Below are positions 10,806 through 23,201 of a DNA stretch of 64,000 bases, one piece after another. The notes under the pieces were generated by a model, which saw nothing but the letters and a program-made list of their open reading frames with translations, did not search any database and was not told where the DNA came from. This DNA comes from Lichina pygmaea (lineage: Eukaryota > Ascomycota > Lichinomycetes > Lichinales > Lichinaceae), in assembly GCA_963422465.1 (NCBI GenBank), contig OY730169.1, positions 5,084,001-5,148,000 on the forward strand, given 5' to 3'. The translations under genes and the position numbers were made by a program. Each line of letters begins with the position of its first letter. Position 1 is the first letter of the stretch.

Positions 10806-11550
10806 CGCGTACGGGCTGCAGCAGAGATATCAGAGGTTGCTTGACTGCGTGTGGATGACTCTCGAGCGGCGGAGTCTATGATGGGTCCCTGACCCAAAAG
10901 AACACTGGTCCGCCCCGAGCCGGTGACTGTTGTAACAGGTTGGTGGTCAGTGACGAGCGATGCATGCCAGCGACAGCGATGTCAGTAACATTAGAGCGCC
11001 CAGCGCGGTGGCGCTCGATTCGACCACACTCTGCTTTCCTTGAGATGATTGGATAGTAAAATTTCAATATGTGGCGTGTCGTGTAGACAAACTGTTGTAT
11101 ATAGCGAGGATGCAGCCTTGTCATCATCCCCTAGTACGCTAGAGCCTTCGAGAACAACCAACCTTGCTTGGAAATGGCAGTACAGTACGTTCCGCACACG
11201 CCATCAAGCACTGCGCTTGCTCGATAGGTAATTTGTTGTGTATCGATATGATGAAAGCTGGAGACGGACCCATGGAATGCCAAGTAGTCTCGTCACATCA
11301 TACATCCGCCATCGATGCTTGAGATTTGCTGCCAAACTCCTCCGTCCGGTCACTACCGCGAAAGTGAACGCAGACAGAGTGAATGTTGTCATTCCCGCCT
11401 TCTCCCATGATCGATCCACACAGTACTTTTAAGATGGGTTCCAGACCCGAGGGCCTCGCATTAGTAAGGAGACCATGAATACAACACGTTTCGTAAAACT
11501 CGGGTGCTGCTCCTGTTTTGGACTTCTGGATCCAGGTTTAACCTAGATTT
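10806..11550. other. Intergenic, no gene recognised
   Basis: Between the start of the U-box gene and the stop of PSF2, both on the minus strand, so it should include the U-box gene promoter. No domain-bearing frame and no repeat of note. Confidence 0.5.
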
Positions 11551-12449
11551 CTAGCCCCCCATCTCGTCGTCCGTGTCGTCGTCGCCTTCATCGGCTTCGT
11601 CATCGTCGTTCTCTCCGGTTGTCTGTCCACGGCGTGCCTCTTCTTGAGCAGGTCGAATCTTCCTGATAGAGTAGTGTGGGCTGTCAGCTCGGTTGGACAA
11701 GATGTTGCAGACGAGTAACCACATACCTCAGTTCGTCCACTGCGGCAGTGATGATAGCTCGGCACTCGGCCACCTCTAGACCACCGGCTCCCGTTAGGGT
11801 CATTGGCCGGTCCGGGCTGACTGCGGCAATGGCCGCTGTAATCTTGGCCATGCGCACCGCCCGCAAACTCTGCATCAGACTCCTAACCACGTTGGGCTCC
11901 GTCACATCGTCCGATGCTGCGTCGAGCAAAAGCTCGGCGATCTCTGACCAGTGGTACGGCAGGCTCTCGGCCGAAGCATCAGCCGTAGCAGACAAGACGA
12001 AAGGTGGGGTGGCCCTATCGCCGGCCCTGCGGGAGCTTTGTTCGCCAGTAGGGGCGGCCGACGAGAGTGCCCTCTCGGAAAGCTCGATCTCGCGCTGCAG
12101 GATGGACTCGAGAGCCGAGGGAGCCAGCCATGGTGGTGGCACGATATTTGCCCGCTGCTGTCGCTTGAGCTGCAAGGCAAGCCAGAGCGGCAACATCGCT
12201 CTCTGGGGCGGCCGCAGTGCCGGGGTGCGCCCCTGGGTGATGCAAATAGAGGTTAGGACGGTGTTTCCTAAAGCCTCGGCGAGGAAGGCCAATCTGGAAA
12301 CGGTATGTCGAGGATAGACATCACCATGCACTCACTCCAAGCAGGTCCAACTCCTCCAGACGCTGACGTGGGATGACCGTGACCATCTCCATCTCGCAGA
12401 GGAAGCCGACTTCGGACGGAGTCAGTCCCGGCGGCAATGGATGCGCCAT
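11551..12449 (-). CDS. PSF2: GINS complex subunit Psf2
   Basis: Subunit of the GINS tetramer (Sld5-Psf1-Psf2-Psf3) that joins Cdc45 and Mcm2-7 to form the CMG replicative helicase. The start [20 protein letters not shown] runs into [18 protein letters not shown]; an intron follows, then [20 protein letters not shown] and [15 protein letters not shown], a signature block of the family. The helical middle ([34 protein letters not shown]) ends in DELR. After a last intron comes [20 protein letters not shown] and an acidic tail ending DDEMGG. About 265 aa after splicing. A 55-residue Ser/Ala-rich insertion after VPPPWL is longer than in yeast but common in filamentous fungi. Divergent from ALG10. 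Confidence 0.92.
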
Positions 12450-12938
12450 GGTCTGAGAACCCTCCGCTGTGAAATCGATGCGAGTCGCTGCCCTCGGATG
12501 GCCCTCATCATCGATCCAGCGACGATGGAACTGGCAATTCAGGGCATATCCAGACCAGTCGAAGCGAATTCGATGGCGAGTGGGCTGTTCTGTGGTCTGA
12601 GAGCTGTTTCGAGCTTATGATAGGGCTACGACTAAGTTACTGTAAATGTTTTGGTTGTAGCAACAGGTGTCAGACAGCGGCAGTAGGCGCCGGCTCCTCC
12701 CTAGCCCCAGGCACTACTGCACCCTAGAAGTACCCTCGTACTGTACTAAGCCTTTAGAGTATTACAGGTGTACAGTACCGTAGCGTGCAGGGGCATCGCG
12801 CTGCTAAGCTCCACTACTATTAGGTACCAATCCCGAGGCTCAACTGGGCTAGTGCTGTGGCTGCGCAAAGCACACGACGGACTTGGTGGAACACCAAGCA
12901 GGCGCCCTGCTCACGGCTCAGCCAAGAACACCATACCC
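12450..12938. promoter_or_regulatory. Divergent upstream region of PSF2 and ALG10
   Basis: About 490 bp between two opposed start codons. GTAC-rich words occur around 12735-12785. No defined operator or TATA box is seen. Confidence 0.45.
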
Positions 12939-14547
12939 ATGATTGCGCCGAGCCATCTCTTGGGCGCTGTCGTCGCGACAGCGTCGGGACTATGGTACAG
13001 CCAGGTGCAGACGACCGTTACGGATCCCTATCTCGTAGGTATCGCAATCCCTTCATCGATGATAGCCGCCGAGTTCGTTCGTCTCAAGGCTGATGCTGGC
13101 AGGTTTCTCTAGGACGAGGTGTTCCATGTCGGCCAGGCTCGGGCCTACTGTGACGGACGATGGCGCCACTGGGATAACAAGATCACGACGCCGCCTGGAT
13201 TGTGCGTTTGGGAGAGATTCTTTCTGGCTGTTTGCTAGACCCGCCCAGGGGGGCTGACTGGCGTGGCAGGTACATCGTCTCATACCTGGCGCATGTCGCC
13301 ACACGGTGGCCTTGTGATCTTGCTTTCCTGCGCCTCTTGAACCTGCTGGTCAATCTGCTGGGCATACCCTTTGTCTCGTGGAAGATCCAATTGATTCTTC
13401 AAGATGGCCGCCATGTCCGTGGAGGGAAGCCGAGGTCGCAGAGGTTGAAGCGGGAGCGGCTGAGTCGGTCACGATGGGCCTCCCAAGGGGCAGCCTACAC
13501 GGCCTCTACCATCGCTCTTTTCCCCGTGCTGTTTTTCTTCTCGGCGCTGCATTACACAGATGTCATGTCAACGTTCACGGTGCTCGCGGCTTACTGGATA
13601 CAACTCTGTTGGAATCGGCAGCCTGACCGTCGTGACGAGGGCCCGGTCGCGTCGATGATGAAAGGGCTTGCCTTGGTCCTCACGGGTCTCGTTTCCTTGT
13701 CCTTCCGACAGACCAACATATTCTGGGCAGCTGGCTTCCAGGGAGGACTCCGGTTGCTCGAGACGCTCAACGAGCACTCGGCCAGCGATGAGACCGGGTC
13801 GGGCTGGGTCGCGCGGCCTTCGCTGAGGGAGCTCTGTCGTGCTGGCTGGTCCAGCTCTCGTCTTTACGATCCTGCAGCGGCGGACGCCTACTTGGAAGGT
13901 TAGTTTTGAGGTGTCTGCATCAACGCCGCGCAGGCTTCTGATGACGTTGCGTAGATTACCTGAAATCAGTGATATCGATCGTGGCGGTTGCTCTGCGGAA
14001 CATCCGGCACGTACTCCTAGCCATGCTGCCCTACCTCGGCCTCGTCTCTCTCTTTGTGATTTTCGTAGTTTGGAACGGTGGCGTCGTGCTGGGTAAGTTC
14101 TCGAGAAGGAAGAAGAGCGATGCACACTGCCCCGGCGCTTTCACCCGACGAAAACTAATCTCTCTCGCTGCCAGGCGACAAATCCAACCACATCGCAACG
14201 GTGCACCTTCCGCAGATGCTGTATCTGTGGCCGTACATAGCCTTCTTCTCCTGGCCGGTGCTCTGGCCAAGCGCCCGAGACGCTGTCTTCCACCGACGCC
14301 GACCGCGGGTAAGGGTCGTCACGCCGACGATAGCGCTCATGCTTCTGGCCGTACACTTGAACACCGTCGTGCATCCGTTCACGCTCGCGGACAATCGGCA
14401 CTATGTCTTTTACGTCTTCCGGCGGATCCTCCTGCGAGGGCGCTTCGCGAGGTACCTTGCCGTGCCCGTCTACTTTGTGTGCGGCTGGCTCGTCGTCGCT
14501 GCGCTGGGCGGGTCCGACCATGATCTCGGCCGCGCACGGGGTGGGCT

Positions 14548-14589
<42 letters not shown>

Positions 14590-15145
14590 CGAGACCCTCC
14601 AACAACAAGCACAGCCGCGAAGAGCGAGCGACGTCACTCACGAGACGGCGGGACCGGGCAATCGGGTCAGCTTCGTGCTCGTCTGGCTCGCTGCCTGCGC
14701 TCTCTCACTGTGTTCGGCACCGCTGGTCGAACCTCGATATTTCATCCTGCCGTGGTTGCTGTGGCGTCTTCATCTTCCTCGTACTCACGCGTCCCAGGCG
14801 TCGTTTTTCCATTCTCATCGATCGACCCCGGTTAGCACCCCGGCCACCACTCCACCTTCCTTCCCTCTCCTCCCTACCGCCCCATCTCCATCCCCATCTC
14901 CATCCTCCAAGCCCTCTCCCTCCCCTTCTCCCTCCACAGAACGCACCGCGAGACAGAGAGCCCCACCCAAAACCTCTCGATTCAACCCGAGACGAAGACC
15001 GCTCCTCCTCCCGCCGCTGCTGCAGCCGCAGCTACTAGAACCGCTGTGGTTCCTTGTCGTCAACGCGATGACGTGCCACCTCTTTCTCTTCCACGGCTTT
15101 TACTGGCCGCAAGAACCCGCGACGATGCAGAGATTCATGTGGTGA
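12939..15145 (+). CDS. ALG10: Dol-P-Glc alpha-1,2-glucosyltransferase ALG10 (DIE2)
   Basis: ER membrane enzyme that adds the third and last glucose to the dolichol-linked oligosaccharide used for N-glycosylation. Exon 1 ([20 protein letters not shown] to TDPYL) is followed by [20 protein letters not shown], carrying the luminal acidic DEVFH site typical of the family, then ITTPPGLYIVSYL. Multiple hydrophobic spans follow ([35 protein letters not shown]). Later exons begin [16 protein letters not shown] and [20 protein letters not shown], and the end has [19 protein letters not shown] and [17 protein letters not shown]. Two low-complexity insertions are unusual: 14 consecutive Ser from a TCG tract (about 14548-14590) and a Ser/Pro/Thr-rich stretch of about 80 residues before the last span, part of which could be an unrecognised intron. 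A poly-C run starts 9 nt after the stop. Confidence 0.9.
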
Positions 15146-16632
15146 AGATTCTCTCCCCCCCCCCCCCCCCTCTCTCTTCTCTCTTGCTCTCCTTCGACCT
15201 TCGGATGAGGAGACTACAGCAAGAGAGGAGAGAGAGGAGACGTACCGTATCGTCTTCTCTCCCGCCCCACTTTCGCCCTCCTCTTTTTTTTTCCCCCAAC
15301 ATTTGATTCATTGTAGATGGAGCAGGTTAACCAGAAACAAAAAAAGACCAGGAAAAGGCCTGAAAAAGGCCAGAAGAAAAGGGTGAAGACAACAAAAGAA
15401 AAGAAAAAAAAAGACTGAAAAAAAAGAAAGAAAAAGCCCCCCCCCCACAAGGCAGCGGAAGATTGTCCGACGAAGCAGCAGGCAGAGGAAAGAGCAGGAT
15501 CAAACTATCTACAGTACATGCGTCGATGATTCCTCTTACTTACTTACGTACTTAACCTACGGAAGGTAGCGCCGACTAAGATGAGATACAAGTACGTACG
15601 TACGTACGTACGTAGTATTTAGTCGCTCTACTTCGGCCGTAGTCTGCATCTAATTATCCCAAACGATGGACCGATCTAAAAGAACATTCTCATCGGTCTG
15701 ACAGAGCAAAGGAGTGCCTTGCCAGAGCTACCCGGGGCTGGCCTGATCTCGGAGATCCCGGTCTTCCTTGTCCGGACCGCTACATATGTACGGAGTACGT
15801 CCTTCTAGAATCCCGGCCGGTAGGACAGGAATGGAACAATCGATGATCGGTTTGGCATTGGATACTTGCGATTTCAATAGACCCCCACCCCCAAAACACC
15901 GCGAGAAAAGAAAAGAAGAGAAAGGAAAGCAACGACATTGCGGATGGAGAAGAGAGGATGACGACGCGATGGAGAAGGCAAAAGTGGGAAGATGGGCGGA
16001 GTGGGATAGGTAGAGTGTTCATGGTTTCGTTGGCGACGTGCCTCTCAGCGTTCGCCGATACACTTCATCGAGGAGAATGGACGGACGGACGGAACGGCGA
16101 GCCGGTTGAAATGATACGTTCGATGCCAAACATGCGGCCACAGGATTCGTTCGATGAAAACGCCATCTCGATGCAACGTGCCCGTCCGGAAGAGGGAGAG
16201 CAGACTGATGGTGATACAAGGTCCAAGAACCATGCCTGGCTGAATGGAGGGCAAGAAGATGTGAAGCGAGACGAGAACGAGACGAGGTGAGAAGAGCTCT
16301 TCAGATGCCCTGAGAAGGCCAGACGAACAAGATCATCGACATCCACCGTAGCCTCCAGGACCAGAACCCCACCGAAAAGAGAACTCCGATCCCAGTTTTT
16401 GATCCAAAATCTGAAATCTAAATGCGTCACCGTCAATGCAGCTAGGAAAGGCTCCGGTTCGTTGCTCGTGAAGATCTATCGTCGGACTCCGGCAATGTGG
16501 GGGGGGGGGGAAGGTTTCGAGGAGAGATGTAAAGTGAAGCAACACGATGAGCGTCCGCTCTGGCGAACGGATGGTTCGGGCGGGCGCCGAGGGACAGGAG
16601 AATCGACGGGCGTTCTCTCGGAAGGGCCGCCG
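15146..16632. other. Tail-to-tail intergenic region, low complexity
   Basis: Between the stop codons of ALG10 and the RGS gene. Contains C16 at 15155-15170, CT-rich and A/G-rich tracts (15171-15440), a TACG tetranucleotide run at 15592-15615 and a G-run near 16500. Open frames here have biased composition and no domain. No gene recognised. Confidence 0.5.
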
Positions 16633-19056
16633 TCAGCGGCCGAGCTTGCTCATGGTCCTCTCCGGCGCCGTCGGCGCGTACTTCGAAGACGGAACGGCCG
16701 AGTCAAAGTCGTGATCGCGAAGCATGTTGGAGTACTTGGGATCCTTCAGGAACTTGGGCACCGAGTCCTGCACCCGAGCGTCAGTACAGAGGAGACGGAA
16801 GCAAAAAGTCCCAAGGCGCGCTCGAAGGGCTTCGCTTACGCTTGCCATCAACTTGTACACCGAGTTTTGAGCCTCGTCGAAGAGCATGGCGACCTGCCTC
16901 AGGCTCTCGACCATCGACTCGTCGTCTCCCACGGCGCGCGTCATCCGGCTCGCCAGGTTGTTCCGGAGGTTGTGGTCGATGTTGAGCTCGCAAGGCGATC
17001 CCGGGGCAAGGAATGCGTTGTAGAGGCCTGCCGGACGTAAGCCGCCGACGAAAGAAAAAAAAAAAAAAAAAAAAAAAAAAAGGTCGTGTCGCGAATCACT
17101 CACCGTACGCGGCCGCCAGCGTCTCCCGGATCGTCTCGAGCTTGGGCGTGCCGTTCTTCTCCACGGCCTGGCGGTAGTTTGTCGTGAACTCGACAACGTC
17201 GAGGTAGAAGGAGAGGTTCTCTTCGCACAGCGTCTCCCGGAGGAACTCGCGGAAGAGGAGGCGCAAGGCCGGGTCGGTCAGGATGACGGAGAGACGATTC
17301 GTGCTCGAGTCTCGGGTCGAGGACCTGACCGGGCCGACCCCGGCGCCGGCCGGATCGTCGTCGCTGCCCGAGCTCTTCTCGCGCGCGATCCAGCCGGCGA
17401 TGCGCTGGCCCTTCTCCGTCAGGGCGTACAGGGCCGTCTTGGTCGACTGGAAGTCGGGCGCCGAGGACGACGTCGGATGCTCCTGCACGTACGCCTTGTC
17501 GTCGACGACGGGGAACATGAGCCCCTGGCGCACGAACTGCGCCGCGATCTCATGCGTCTCCTTGCGGTCGATGGTGGTGGAGCAGTCCATGAGCCAGTCC
17601 GTCGTGGCCTTGCCGGTGAAGGTGTGGCGCCACAACCTGTCGCCGATCTTGCGCTCGCGCGCCATCTTGACGCCGACGATGCCGTTCTGGTAGTCGCTCG
17701 TCGAGTCCGAGTCGGCCGAGTAGGTCGTGTGCTTGGCGTTGGGACCGTCCTGGCCGATGAAGCGGCGGAAGACGACGTCGATGGTGGCGCGCTCCATCGA
17801 CAGCTTGTCCGTCGTCGCGTCGCGCTCGAGGTTGACCAAGTGCATGGCATTGCGGGGCGAGTCGACGGCCTCGATGACATGCTTCTGATTGATGCCGTTG
17901 CGCTGGCAGAAGCGTCCGAGGATATGCAGGCCCTTGGGCGTCAGCTGCCAGAGGCCGCTCTTGAGCGAGAAGAGGTGCGCCGGCTTGCCGTCGGCCGATT
18001 CGATGAAGCGCGCGTCCATGAAGCGCTGGCACACGGACCTGGCCATCTCGCGGGCCATCGAGAAGGTCGTCGTCGTCGTCGTCGTGACGATTCGCGACGT
18101 GTCCTTGGGGTCGGGCATTCGGTTCGACTGCGAGAACTTGAGGGAGCCCAGGTTGTTGATCGCCTCCTCGGACGTGAAGGTGTGCTCGATCTTCTGGAAC
18201 CGGACCCGGTGCGGACTCAACGGTAGGCTGACCATCAAGGTGGCGAAGAGGTCCATAAAGTCCTGCACCGCAACGGCATACGAGAGTCAGCTCTCTCGAG
18301 GGTACCGCGAGAAAGGTTGGATCGATCACATCGCCTGGGGAGAAGGACGATCGTGGAATAACAACACCCCCCCCCCCCGGGGGGGAGGGGCAGCATGGGG
18401 ATCAAGCGGGAGCTTACGCGTGTGAACGGCCGGTCCTCGTCCGTCATGCGGAGAAGCCTCGACGAAGTCTGATGCATCTTGTTGTTGTTGTTGTTGTTGT
18501 TATTGTTGTTGTCGGTGCTGTTGATGTTGCTCATGGAGCGGGCACGGTTGGCGCTCGCCCCGGTGACGGCTGTGTTGTTCGAACCGGACGTAGTCCAAGG
18601 CACGGGGGACGAGGCCCTCGACTCTCGATCGGACGGCGATGCCGAGGTGACGGTGGAGATGCCGTTGACGCCGCTGCCGTTGGAGTGGCCGTTGTTGTTG
18701 GCGGCCAAGGCGGGGATGCTACCACCGACGCTAGCGGTGGCTCCCCCCCGTGTCGAGCGGCGGCGGCGGTGGTGGTGGTGGTGGTGGTGGTGGTGAGCTT
18801 GCTTCGGCCGGGCCTCGGGCGTTGGCGCCGACGAGGGCGGGGGCGAGGGCGAGGGCGACTGCGAGGGCGACTGCGACCGCGACTGCGACCGCGACGGTCT
18901 CGAATCCGAGGACAGGGTCGGGTTGGACTCGATGGTCGTGATCAGCGCATCTGGCTTGCCGACGGGATGTGGGGCGGTCGGGATGGAAGCGTGCTTGACC
19001 GAGTGCAGAACGGATCGGAAGTTGGGAGACGAGATCGCGACGTGCGCAAGCACCAT
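16633..19056 (-). CDS. flbA: FlbA-type regulator of G-protein signalling (two DEP domains plus RGS)
   Basis: GTPase-activating protein for heterotrimeric G-alpha; FlbA/CPRGS-1/Sst2 homologues restrain G signalling and control conidiation in filamentous fungi. The N-terminal ~210 residues are disordered (Ser/Pro runs, His9, Asn10) and end in SRLLRMTDEDRPFTR. After a poly-G/poly-C-bearing intron come DFMDLFATLMVSLPLSPHRV and a first DEP domain, then a second DEP domain (KIGDRLWRHTFTGKATTDWL to AALYALTEKGQRIAGWI-like sequence). The RGS domain starts at LTDPALRLLFREFLRETLCE, continues NLSFYLDVVEFTTNYRQAVE, then across an intron to LYNAFLAPGSPCELNIDHNL and EAQNSVYKLMAS, and a last exon DSVPKFLKDPKYSNML. 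About 710 aa. The start is uncertain: 19056 gives a family-like N terminus, but the frame stays open to a Met at 19608 through a poly-Ala tract. Confidence 0.88.
17057..17081. repeat. Poly-A/T run inside an RGS-gene intron
   Basis: About 25 consecutive A on the plus strand (poly-T in the sense strand) in the intron that interrupts the RGS domain. Too long for a plain polypyrimidine tract and likely length-variable. Confidence 0.85.
18367..18387. repeat. C-run fused to G-run in an intron (self-complementary)
   Basis: A run of C joined directly to a run of G, able to fold on itself, in the intron just upstream of the first DEP-encoding exon of the RGS gene. Confidence 0.8.
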
Positions 19057-19307
19057 CCTTCGGGCTAACGCCAGACACGTCCTCACCCTCGTCCACCAAC
19101 ACTCCCCGGGTCGGATCACGATGCAGGCGATGGCGACGGTCGTCGGTGTCGCTCCTCCCTTCCAGGCAACGACACAGGGCCCACTAATCCGAGCAACGCG
19201 GTCCCAAAAGCCGGGGGGGGATGTGCGCGCATGCGATCCGACGAGAACAGCTGCCACGTGGAGTCTAATACGAGCGTCACAGACCGTCCGCGGCAGGCGA
19301 GTTCCGT

Positions 19308-19348
<41 letters not shown>

Positions 19349-19350
19349 GC
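19308..19350. repeat. CTG/CAG trinucleotide tract
   Basis: Roughly 13 near-perfect CTG triplets on the plus strand. On the minus strand it would encode poly-Ala, poly-Gln or poly-Ser depending on frame. It is in the possible upstream extension of the RGS gene. Confidence 0.85.
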
Positions 19351-22300
19351 TGCTGTTGCTTTCGAGACCGAAGCTGGACCGACGGCACGGTTTCCAAGGG
19401 TCCACGGACGAGGTGTCCGACCGAACCGGCGACGCCGGGTAAGTAACGGGAGGCGGATGACGGGCGATGGCGAGGTTTCCGGCTCCTGGGAACGACCTGC
19501 AGGTGGAGCAGCACACCGACGGGATCCAGGTCGGGTCGCACGCACGAGCGGCAGTGCGAGAAGAAGCCGAATGCGCCAGTCGGGTGTCGCCGATGGTGCT
19601 GTGGACACTCAAGCGTCGGCCGCAGCCGGGTAAGCCACGACGAGGATCCTTGGAACGCTTTCAGGCGGTGTCGCTCGAGATCGAACGATGCTTCCGGTGG
19701 GTGTGGCCGTTCCCACGAGCGGGAACGAACCGTCGGGCGCGACCGATTAGCTTGAGGGGTGGTGGGCTTGGGACGGCGGCGTAGCTCGTGTGTGACCGAG
19801 GCTGAGGGTCAGATGCAGGCGAGGAACGAGCGATGTTAAGACGTATCTTTTCCGGCGGGTAAGGTGCGATCGAGGAGGATGAACGAGAGAAGGCGTCTCG
19901 GTCTCGGACTCGGTCTCGGCGAAGGCCAATGACCAATCCAATCCGAATGCAATTCCGCAGGTCCAAGCGACAGGCGGGCCAAAAAGCACGTTTTTCGTCT
20001 CCTCTTGGCCTAGTCGACCACGGATCTGATATGAAGAAAAGGGTCGATGCGTCAGCCCATCGACAAGACGGCTGGGGTGATGGCAACGCCAACCGGCGAC
20101 GGTGACGACGGCGGTGATGGTCGTGGTGGTGGCGGCGGTGATGGCGGTGACGGCGGTGATGCCGTCGACGATGAAGGATGTTGTGCGAGAACGGACGAGG
20201 CGGAGCCAGCGGCTTCGAACGGTCCTGGGGACGGAGAGGCCGAGGCGACGATGGTCACCGGTGTGGTTGTGATGATGATGATGATGGAGGGACGGACGAC
20301 AGAAAGATGAGGGGGGGGGGGGAAGATGGAGGAGGCGGGGGGGGGGGTATGAATCTGGCGGTCGTTGGCGTCAGGCCGTAGGCCGTCAGCGAGAGCTGTA
20401 TCGGCCGGAAGGACAGCGACAATTAGCGTCGCGGCGGCCTATTGAAGGGCGACGGGATGCGGCAGCAGCAGCAGCTGAACCGTCCGGCGTGGAAATAACG
20501 TGGGAAAGAAAAAGGGACAGGGACGGGCAATTAATCAAGGAAAAAGACAAAGAGAACGAAAAGGGATCGAATCGATCAAATGGATCAAATGCGATTGGAC
20601 GGGAGCGGAAAAGAAGAGCCGAGGCAGGTGATCTAGAGCCTGAGGCGGCGAGGGGCCGCGTGGAGATTTCCGAAACCGTAACAGAACATTTCGATTTTCA
20701 CGGTCGGCCGTTGGGCGGCGGTGGTACGGTACGGTAGCGGCGTTGCGTAGCCGGGGTGGCAGAGAACGACTACCAGTAACTATACGGCCGTACGTATGTA
20801 TGTACTGTATGTACTATAGGTATAGACGACTTGGTCTGAGTCTGGTCGTTCAGGTCTCGGGACCGGCTCAAAGAGCAGGATGGAGGAGTTGGTGGTGGAG
20901 GAGGAGGAGGAGGAGGAGGAGGAGGAGGATGACAGATGACGAGAGACAGCGCCGTGAGACGAGGGAACGGCGATGAGACCAAGGGGGGGGAGGGAGGGGG
21001 TGTGCGTCGGGGGCACGGGCGGTGGTGAGGCAGCGGCTCGAAGGATCATCAGCAACGATCGTTCATATGTGCTGGCGCATGTCGTCCGCATCCTCTGTCG
21101 TGGCCGGTCTCACGACTACAGCAGCACGGCTGTACTCCGTACTCCGTACCGTCTTCGTCGATCGGCCCACACATCTGCAATTCGAATAAATCCGCAGATC
21201 CGACCGAGCTCGTCCAGCTCGACCAGCTGCAGGCTGCAGGCTGCAGGATGCCGTCGTCCCTCGTGGTCCTCTCTCTTCCGGCGAGCCGGGAGAGAGAGAG
21301 GTGCGTCACGCACGACAGACATCCTCCGCTCGCGTAAGCAGCGCCTTTGATTCGACCACGTCGAAATCGAGCCAAAAGAGCTCGATGTCTCCTCGCCCGT
21401 CGTCTTTCCGGCGGAGGTACGACGATGCGTCGCGAGAAGCCCGGGCCGCTCACGACCCCGACGGTGTGACGCGAAGAGCCCCTACGAACCTTGATCTCTA
21501 TCGAGACACATCTACCGATCTGTGTCGAGGATGGTGAGGTGATGCTCTGGACGCTTCCGACGGAGACTACATCAGGCCATGCTGGTTCGCCCGGGCCCAG
21601 GGGAGCCCTGGGCCCGGTGCTTGTTACCCCACCTCCTTGTGCGACTTCGACCCGGACAGCAACGGACGCGGTGGCGCCACTCGCTTCGGCCAAAGCCCTT
21701 GACCCTGGTCCCCGCCCTGATGAAGCCTGTCGAGCTCGTCTCGCTACAGACGAAGACGGAGCCGGCGAGCAGCTTGCGTCTACGTGGCGCCTAGCTCTGC
21801 GGCGCTGCACGGTGCAGAGCTTGGCGCGGCGACATGCATACCTTTACGTATGTACGGTACGATAGGCACGTACGAAGGTGCGAAGTACGCGTCGTCGCTC
21901 CTCCCTTTGAGCCGGGCACGACGCGCCGGAGCTGCTGCAGCGTCGTCGTCCACAGCCTGCCTGCCTCCGCGGTCGATTACCTCACGGCCATTCCAGCACG
22001 CGGAGGCCAGCAGCCCCGAGCGCCTGGAGGGGACGGACGAGGACACATGCGGGCGCTTCGCTCATTTGCCGACGTGCGCAAGAGTGGCTGTGCCGCCGCG
22101 AGTCTGCGACTGGGCCCCTTCGACGTTGGATTGAGCCGGAGATGAGCCGTCGCTCCGGCCGACGCGTTCGAGTCGGGACCACGGATGTACGGCGCTGGAG
22201 GACTGCACCGGCGGAAGGGGAAGATTCGGGCTCCCCCCGCCGATGCTCCCATGTTGGGCGGCATGCGACGTCCGGCTCGGGCTTCGACCTGTCGGAACGT

Positions 22301-23167
22301 CCCCCCGCGCGAGCGACGAGGATCGATGACGGCCCGGATCAGATCCGGCCGCCACGTCCGCCGGCGTCCATCGTCACAGATCAACGCTTCGGGGCGGCCG
22401 GTGCCGAGGACCGCAGCACGGCCACGGCCGTTCCAACTTTAGCTCGGTCTAGAATCGGCATGGCGACACGCGCATAAAGCGGGGGTGGGACCTGTGGAGA
22501 ACCTCAAACGGGGACGGCGTGGTCAAGGCATGGCCGTGGCGTGGCGCGGCAGAGGTTGGTCCTCCATTCCTTTCCCACGGGGGTCTCGCGCGCGGCATGT
22601 TCGCACGCGGCCCACGTCTCTCGCCGAGCGTGGCGGACAGGGATCTTCCCTCTCGAATCTTCCGTTCCCGACGCACGGCCGGCTGGACGGGGCGCGCTTT
22701 CGCCGCCCGCGCCCGCACCGGAGTGCTCTGCAGCTCGCCGTCCAGAGGACCGAAGCGGGAAGCCCGACGGACGGCGAACGCTCCTGCGGGGTCACTCGAC
22801 GGAAGAGCGGCGATCGCGAGCGGCATCGCCACGAGGGAGAAGGAGGCGGAGCCGGCGAGCGACGTTCTCGTTCCACCGCCGACCACGGCTCGTCGGCGAC
22901 GGCATGACGACCTCACGACCGGCCTCCGGACCGGCGCAGCGTGAACGACGAGCGGCCGAGCGGCACCGCGGCCACCACCCGGCAATGCCGGACACGTGGC
23001 GGCCGGGATGGACGATCTACGGTACCCGATCGCGCACCGGAACCCGTCGCGAATCGACAAGGCCGTCGTCTCGAGCGGCGACCGCAGCAAGTCGACATGA
23101 TCACCGGCGGGCGCGAGCGAGCAGGGAGCGATCGGTCCTCGACGGCCGTGCGTAGCCGCACGAGAGA

Positions 23168-23201
<34 letters not shown>

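Noticed and set aside
17477-18226. 249-codon plus-strand frame opposite the RGS gene
   Set aside because: Shadow of the conserved DEP-encoding exon on the other strand.
21049-21810. 253-codon minus-strand frame
   Set aside because: No conserved segments; overlapped by open frames on the other strand; translated simple sequence. Not convincing as a gene.
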